62,009 nt of DNA from CAWBKV01 sp041946675. Its GTDB lineage: Archaea; Halobacteriota; Methanosarcinia; Methanotrichales; Methanotrichaceae. Where the stretch lies: NCBI GenBank assembly GCA_041946675.1, contig JBHGAU010000009.1, forward strand, positions 1-62,009, read 5' to 3'. The position numbers and the translations under genes were made by a program. This document shows, one piece after another, positions 57,726 to 62,009 of the stretch. The first letter of the stretch is position 1; every line of letters starts with the position of its first letter. The notes beneath the pieces were generated by a model. The model saw nothing but the letters and a program-made list of their open reading frames with translations. It searched no databases and was not told the DNA's origin.

Positions 57726-60344
57726 ATGAAAAGACTGCCCGAACTCCTCGCCCCTGCAGGATCTCCCGATGCATTAAAGGCAGCCATAGCTGCTGGAGCC
57801 GATGCCGTATACTTAGGAGGCATTAGGTTTGGCGCAAGAAAATTTGCTCAGAACTTCGATGAGCTGCAGCTTGAGAAAGCCATAGAATATGCACACCTTC
57901 ATAGAGTCAAGGTATATGTCGCAGTCAACACGCTGATCAGGGATGATGAGCTTTCTGATGCTGCCAGGTATCTTATCAAGCTCTACGAAATGGGAGCTGA
58001 TGCAGTTCTTGTTCAGGATATTGGCCTCGCTGCTCTCGCACGTGAGTTGGTCCCCGACCTCGATATCCATGCATCGACACAGATGACCATCCATAACAGC
58101 CAGGGCGCTGCCTGGGCCGCAAAGCTCGGGATGAAACGCGTTGTCCTTGCGAGAGAAGTTTCCCTCGATGAAATCAAAAAGATGGCACATGAAGCCAGAG
58201 TCGGGCTGGAGGTCTTCGTTCATGGCGCTTTATGCTACTGCTACTCAGGCCAGTGCCTCCTTTCCTCGGCTATTGGCGGCAGGAGCGGAAACAGGGGAAT
58301 GTGTGCCCAGCCCTGCAGGAAGCCCTATGTGCTTCTCAGAGGCGATAAGGATGTGTACGGCAGGCCTGCAAATCTATTTGCCGCCGATATAAAGGAGCGC
58401 TTTCTGCTCTCAACCCGCGACTTATCGGCCTACAGCAACCTGGATAAGATTGTGAGATCGCCGATAGAGTCCCTGAAAATTGAGGGCAGGATGAAGTCGC
58501 CTGAGTATGTGGCAATAGTTACAGATATTTATCGCAAGGCTTTGGATAAGATAGCTGAAGGAACCTGGTCTCCTTCAAGGCAAGATATATCGGACCTTGC
58601 GCTGGCGTTCAACCGCGATTTTACAGATGGCTACCTTCTCGAATCAAAGGATATCATGGGGCGAACGATGTCAGATAACAGAGGGCTTCTCGTTGGGTCA
58701 GTTGTCTCATACGATTCTCAGCATGGAGAAGCTTCAATGAGGCTCATAACATCCATTGTGCCTGAGCAGGGCGATGGGCTCGTCTTCATATCTCCAGGCC
58801 AGGAGCTGGGAATGGTCGTGCATAAGTCCATCTTAAAGGATGGACAGCTCAAGCTGAAAACGCCTGAGAGGGTAAAGCCGGGGGCCAAGGTCTATCTAAC
58901 AAGCAGCAATGCCCTTTCGAGAAGGGCCAAAGAAATAATCACCGGTCATGGAGCGCAGAATCCTAAAACACAGAATCCTAAAACACAGAATCCTAAAACA
59001 CAGAATCCTAAAACACAGAATCCTGAATCGCAGGCTCTTACAGCACAGAGTCCTACAGCTCCTACAGCACAAATTTCCATGATGCAAATACCAATTGATC
59101 TCAATATAACCTGGGATGACGGCGTTCCTGTAGTCCGCGTTGATGGGCCGGAGGGAATCGGCCAAATTGAGTTCAGGGCAGATTTCAGGATGGAGCCGGC
59201 AGTGAAAAAGCCGCTAACATCAGAACAGATTGCGGCCCAACTCCGCAGAACCGGAGGAACTCCTTTCCATATAAGTAAGCTTGGAATGAAATATCCCGGA
59301 GGACTTTTCGCTCCCTTAAGCGCCCTAAACAAGCTTAGACGCGATATTCTGGCAAAGGTCGAGGCTGCTCTGCTAAACGCCAAACGACCCCCACCAGAAG
59401 ATGTAGAGGCTGCAAGGAAAAGGTTAGAAGGGACGAATTTGGCTGCTGTAGGGCTGCTATCAAGAAGAGTCCCGTCTTTGGTAGTCTATGTAGATAGCCT
59501 CGATGCCGTTAAGGCCGCTGCCGAAAGCGGATGCAAGCGGGTTTATTTTGAGCCTCATCTCGGAAGAGGATACAGCAATAAAGAGTACGCAGAGGGCGTT
59601 CTAGATCTTTTAAAGGAAGCAAAGAGATTGTGCTTGGATGCACGGCTCATCTGGAAGTGGCCGAGGATCACTAAGGACAGCTATCTTAAGATCGCTGTGC
59701 CCATGCTGTCTCAATCCAATGTAAATGGAGTTATGGTCGAGGGTGTTGGCGCGGCCATTGCCGTCCTCTCTGAAGTGCCGGAGATGGCCATATCCGGCTC
59801 AATGAGCCTGAACGTCTGGAACCGCCTGACCGTGTGGCAGCTATCCCAGTTCGAACGGCTGACGCTGTCGCCTGAGCTTTCTCTAAAGCAGCTCTCAGAG
59901 CTTGTTGCTGGAGCACGTTTGAGGAGCATCCCGGATCTGGAGCTTATAGTCCAGGGTAATCTGGAGGTGATGGTAACCGAGGATTGCCTGCCCTGCCTTG
60001 CCAAGGGCGTTGCTCAGTTCTGGGGCCTTCAGGATTTCAAGCGAATATTTCCGCTTCGCATAGATGATGAATCTAGGACGCATATCTTCAACTCAGTTGA
60101 GACTTGCCTCATAGATTATATGCCGAAGATCTTTGAGATCGGCCTTGACGGTATTGCAATTGATGCACGAGGAAGGACTGCGAAGTTTACGAAAGAGATG
60201 GCTGAGCTTTACACCAGGGCTATTGAGCTGACGGAAAAGGGAGGAGAGGATCTCGGGAGCCTGAAGGAAGAGGCCAGGCAGAGATCTTTGGGTGGCATAA
60301 CATCGGGACATCTCCTTAAGGGCTTGAAAGAAAAGTTATCGTAA
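57726..60344 (+). CDS. U32 family peptidase (with DUF3656 region) and repeat linker
   Basis: 872 residues. N-terminal U32 barrel: MKRLPELLAPAGSPDALKAA, then RKFAQNFDELQLEKAIEYAH and ASTQMTIHNSQGA, with the signature EVFVHGALCYCYSGQCLLSS and SGNRGMCAQPCRKPY (three cysteines, likely iron-sulfur). Middle: DUF3656-like region. Residues about 411-445 are a QNPKT tandem-repeat linker, not conserved. C-terminal half repeats a U32-like barrel (GCKRVYFEPHLGRGY; VMVTEDCLPCLAKG). U32 proteins act on collagen or modify rRNA/ubiquinone pathways; here role unknown. ATG at 57726 fits GGAGA. Confidence 0.9.
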   Translation: MKRLPELLAPAGSPDALKAAIAAGADAVYLGGIRFGARKFAQNFDELQLEKAIEYAHLHRVKVYVAVNTLIRDDELSDAARYLIKLYEMGADAVLVQDIGLAALARELVPDLDIHASTQMTIHNSQGAAWAAKLGMKRVVLAREVSLDEIKKMAHEARVGLEVFVHGALCYCYSGQCLLSSAIGGRSGNRGMCAQPCRKPYVLLRGDKDVYGRPANLFAADIKERFLLSTRDLSAYSNLDKIVRSPIESLKIEGRMKSPEYVAIVTDIYRKALDKIAEGTWSPSRQDISDLALAFNRDFTDGYLLESKDIMGRTMSDNRGLLVGSVVSYDSQHGEASMRLITSIVPEQGDGLVFISPGQELGMVVHKSILKDGQLKLKTPERVKPGAKVYLTSSNALSRRAKEIITGHGAQNPKTQNPKTQNPKTQNPKTQNPESQALTAQSPTAPTAQISMMQIPIDLNITWDDGVPVVRVDGPEGIGQIEFRADFRMEPAVKKPLTSEQIAAQLRRTGGTPFHISKLGMKYPGGLFAPLSALNKLRRDILAKVEAALLNAKRPPPEDVEAARKRLEGTNLAAVGLLSRRVPSLVVYVDSLDAVKAAAESGCKRVYFEPHLGRGYSNKEYAEGVLDLLKEAKRLCLDARLIWKWPRITKDSYLKIAVPMLSQSNVNGVMVEGVGAAIAVLSEVPEMAISGSMSLNVWNRLTVWQLSQFERLTLSPELSLKQLSELVAGARLRSIPDLELIVQGNLEVMVTEDCLPCLAKGVAQFWGLQDFKRIFPLRIDDESRTHIFNSVETCLIDYMPKIFEIGLDGIAIDARGRTAKFTKEMAELYTRAIELTEKGGEDLGSLKEEARQRSLGGITSGHLLKGLKEKLS
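58956..59024 (+). repeat. 15-bp in-frame tandem repeat encoding QNPKT
   Basis: CAGAATCCTAAAACA repeated four times exactly (58956-59015), with a fifth partial copy. Each unit is five codons, so the length can change freely. It lies in a Ser/Thr/Pro/Gln-rich linker of the U32 protein. Confidence 0.9.
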
Positions 60345-60461
60345 AAAAATTAGATGCTGGGCGATCAAAGCCAAGCGGATTGCAATCAAATCATCAAAAG
60401 TCAAACCTCAATTTATTACGATTATTATCTCATATTTGATCAGCAATTATCTGTCCGCCTA

Positions 60462-60695
60462 CTACTTACCCGAGATATATGTGCAGTAGCCATAGCTGAT
60501 CGGTCCAGTCTTTGTTGTCTCACATGGAAAATCGGGGCACTTAAAGCATAGCTCAATACCTTTATTGAAGGCGCAAGTGGCTATTTTGCACATCCTGTTA
60601 TCCTTGGGTCTACAGCCCTCATCTCCATTGGGGCATTTCCTCTGCACCATACGAGGACAGGCCTCGCAGGCAATGCCACATACTCCTATCTTCAT
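60462..60695 (-). CDS. DUF3795 Cys-rich small protein
   Basis: 77 residues with nine or more cysteines: GVCGIACEACPRMVQRKCPN, then CRPKDNRMCKIATC and ELCFKCPDFPCET. This pattern is that of DUF3795, common in methanogens and anaerobic bacteria, likely binding zinc or iron-sulfur. Starts with ATG and weak ribosome-binding site. Usually a stand-alone gene of unknown function. Confidence 0.88.
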   Translation of the reverse strand: MKIGVCGIACEACPRMVQRKCPNGDEGCRPKDNRMCKIATCAFNKGIELCFKCPDFPCETTKTGPISYGYCTYISGK

Positions 60696-60957
60696 TTCCT
60701 ATCGCCTTGGTATCTCATGCTTTATCCATATAAAGACTATTTGACCAGTTCTGCTCCCGCTATGCTATCATAATATAGTCAAGAATCTAATTGTTTATAT
60801 ATTCTGATCCGATCAAATAACGCTCTACCTTTTAGTAATGAGCACAAATCACCAAGTTGTTAATTATAGTAACAATGTCTCCATAAAAAATAAAGGATAG
60901 AATATATATTAAGTTGCATTGGAAATATTTATAAAGGAAGTTTACTATCTTATATTT
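60696..60957 (+). other. AT-rich divergent promoter region
   Basis: 260 bp between the DUF3795 gene and the lipocalin-like secreted protein. TATA-like runs (TTTATATATTC at about 60793-60803; AATATATATT near 60900-60910) are present. No gene. Confidence 0.4.
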
Positions 60958-61359
60958 ATGAAAGAGATACTGTATTTAGTATTGTTGGTCTTTTTGGCCA
61001 TGGGAGTCTGTACTGCGCAGATTCCAAACCTAATGGGTAACTGGACTGGCTTTGAGAAGGGATATGATGCGGAAAATGGATCGTATAAATCGGTAGAAAA
61101 TGATAGCATTAATCTTTCTTTCGTTGAACAGAGGGACCGTGTCTTTACAGGAAATGTATCATATATGTATAAAGGTAAAGCGATTGTTGAGGCTTTCGCC
61201 GGAGCTATTAATCCGGATAATAAAACCTTCTACCTCACCCAGATCGATAAGGGATATTCCATAGGCACTATCGTTTCTGATAATAAAATTGATCTGATAT
61301 ATCTTGCAGAAGGTGGAGAAGGTGCGGCTACCTTTGAGGAATATCGCCGGATTAAATGA
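60958..61359 (+). CDS. Small secreted beta-rich protein
   Basis: 133 residues with a signal peptide (MKEILYLVLLVFLAMGVCTA) and a mature part starting IPNLMGNWTGFEKGYDAENG, then FVEQRDRVFTGNVSYMYKGK and FEEYRRIK at the end. The N[WL]TG and strand-like pattern resemble small calycin-like barrels in archaeal secreted proteins. A cysteine follows the hydrophobic core. Function unknown. A longer frame starts at 60919. Confidence 0.72.
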   Translation: MKEILYLVLLVFLAMGVCTAQIPNLMGNWTGFEKGYDAENGSYKSVENDSINLSFVEQRDRVFTGNVSYMYKGKAIVEAFAGAINPDNKTFYLTQIDKGYSIGTIVSDNKIDLIYLAEGGEGAATFEEYRRIK

Positions 61360-61402
61360 AGGATGAATCACCGAGCATATAATCCGTAAATCCATCCCAA
61401 TA

Positions 61403-61428
61403 TTTTTTGGTATCTTTAATTTTCGATA
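61403..61428 (+). terminator. T-rich terminator
   Basis: TTTTTT at 61403-61408 and TTTAATTTTCG at 61416-61426 lie about 45-65 bp after the preceding gene's stop codon, the expected pattern for archaeal termination. Confidence 0.4.
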
Positions 61429-61448
61429 TTTAGGAGTCAAACATTGAG

Positions 61449-61643
61449 ATGACGATCGAAGAGGTGATTGACTGCATCATCCGGGCTGGTTATGTTGTTA
61501 CAAAAAAAGCGAGGGTAGAGTCCGATAAAGTTAATCGGTTTTCGGGGTGTTTTCGTGCGAAACGGCGGCGTGCCTGCCACTGCTCAGATTCTATTCGATC
61601 TCTGTTTTATCTATTTCAGAAATGGACATTTCAATGCCTTTAA
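61449..61643 (+). pseudogene. Short ORF with plausible start and degenerate end
   Basis: The first 25 codons (MTIEEVIDCIIRAGYVVTKK) look protein-like, as an N-terminal helix pair, but the rest (GCFRAKRRRACHCSDSIRS) does not, and it runs against the neighbouring gene on the other strand. Probably a truncated gene start. Confidence 0.25.
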
Positions 61644-61845
61644 GCAGTTCATTCATCAGTGGAGCGACCTTACTCTTAAATTCTGGATGCTTATCAACAA
61701 GCATATTTATAGTTAGCATAGTGCCGATCATACTCATACTGGAATTTAACTCCGAGAGTTCATTACTTATATTTCCCAGCTCTTCTGAGATATCCATAAG
61801 AGTCTCGTTCAGATCTTCAATTTGAGTTTCTTTTAGTTTTGCCAT
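61591..61845 (-). CDS. Small coiled-coil protein, unknown
   Basis: 84 residues from the ATG at 61845. Heptad-like helix (DLNETLMDISEELGNISNEL then SELNSSMSMIGTML) and a second helix, acidic. No membrane segment. A longer frame starts at 61860. It may be a small oligomeric scaffold; family not recognised. Confidence 0.5.
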   Translation of the reverse strand: MAKLKETQIEDLNETLMDISEELGNISNELSELNSSMSMIGTMLTINMLVDKHPEFKSKVAPLMNELLKGIEMSISEIDKTEIE

Positions 61846-61968
61846 GAGTCTTAATCTCATTTGACCTATTTAGGAGTTATGCAGCTGATTTGGGTGAAAT
61901 AAATTCCCTCCAGAATTTAGACCAACATGCGATCCGGCAGCATAATTTCTGCTTTTAGGAAGAAATCA

Positions 61969-62006
61969 GGGCTAATCCCCGCCATTTCAATGGCGGGATA
62001 CAGCCC
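61969..62006. repeat. Two-level hairpin, possible IS200/IS605-type end
   Basis: An outer stem GGGCT (61969-61973) with AGCCC (62002-62006) encloses a perfect inner stem CCCGCCATT (61978-61986) with AATGGCGGG (61989-61997), with a symmetric 4-nt internal loop and a 2-nt end loop. Subterminal hairpins of this size mark ends of IS200/IS605-type elements with tnpB. No tnpB is visible within the window; it could continue past the right edge. Confidence 0.5.
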
Positions 62007-62009
62007 GTA

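Noticed and set aside
1..62009. CRISPR array, rRNA or prophage
   Set aside because: No spaced direct repeats, no rRNA-like blocks, and no phage structural or integrase genes seen.

Overview
The window comes from a euryarchaeon, most likely a methanogen of the Methanosarcinales (Methanothrix-like; the genus is an inference). Evidence for Archaea: an HMf-type histone, PCNA, both primase subunits, GINS, Orc1/Cdc6, transcript cleavage factor TFS, aIF2-alpha, Nop10, ribosomal proteins L44e and S27e, S15 of the archaeal/eukaryotic type, GatE, Pcc1 of KEOPS, archease with RtcB, and GAN/RecJ. An oxygen-independent class III ribonucleotide reductase, ferredoxin, and seryl-tRNA synthetase of the rare methanogen type point to an anaerobic methanogen. 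Noncoding DNA is clearly more AT-rich than the genes. I found no rRNA, no convincing tRNA and no CRISPR array.

Layout. 1-6,050: accessory surface region with four secreted proteins on the minus strand, one built from eight G-N-x-N repeats, then about 1 kb of AT-rich noncoding DNA and two paralogous small winged-helix regulators. 6,110-8,262: phosphate ABC permeases pstC-pstA without pstS or pstB. 8,374-11,626: cdc6, gatE and histone. 11,860-13,210: small proteins, including a glutaredoxin and an acylphosphatase fused to a coiled coil. 13,250-16,150: ACT-domain protein, then TFS, PCNA and PriL. 16,333-20,004: MoeA with a C-terminal ligand-binding domain, a VapBC pair and chorismate synthase. 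20,317-26,852: a zinc-ribbon protein, then the conserved archaeal replication/translation cluster read leftward (priS, gins, L44e, S27e, aIF2-alpha, nop10, a PAC2-like chaperone, pmbA, prs). 26,926-32,974: nitrilase, an ion channel with an altered filter, AlkD-like glycosylase, GNAT, superoxide dismutase and a broken CPBP protease. 33,294-37,243: intein-containing nrdD and a ferredoxin. 38,046-41,521: tightly overlapping S15-GAN-Pcc1-SerS operon. 41,972-44,668: cation P-type ATPase. 44,675-46,850: decayed and low-content DNA with a TPR protein. 46,855-52,134: NuoE/NuoF pair, radical SAM protein, archease and RtcB. 52,405-57,266: a third winged-helix paralog next to another secreted protein, TrmJ, TPR, DUF166, a bactofilin-like membrane protein and a YedY-like molybdoenzyme. 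57,726-60,344: U32 protease with a tandem-repeat linker. The right edge carries small unknown proteins and ends in a strong two-level hairpin resembling the end of an IS200/IS605-type element.

How it fits together: most of the window is housekeeping information processing (replication, tRNA charging and modification, RNA ligation, ribosome). The accessory interest lies in the secreted repeat proteins with their neighbouring paralogous winged-helix regulators, the orphan NuoEF pair, the channel with a non-canonical filter, the intein, and several structured or repetitive noncoding segments.
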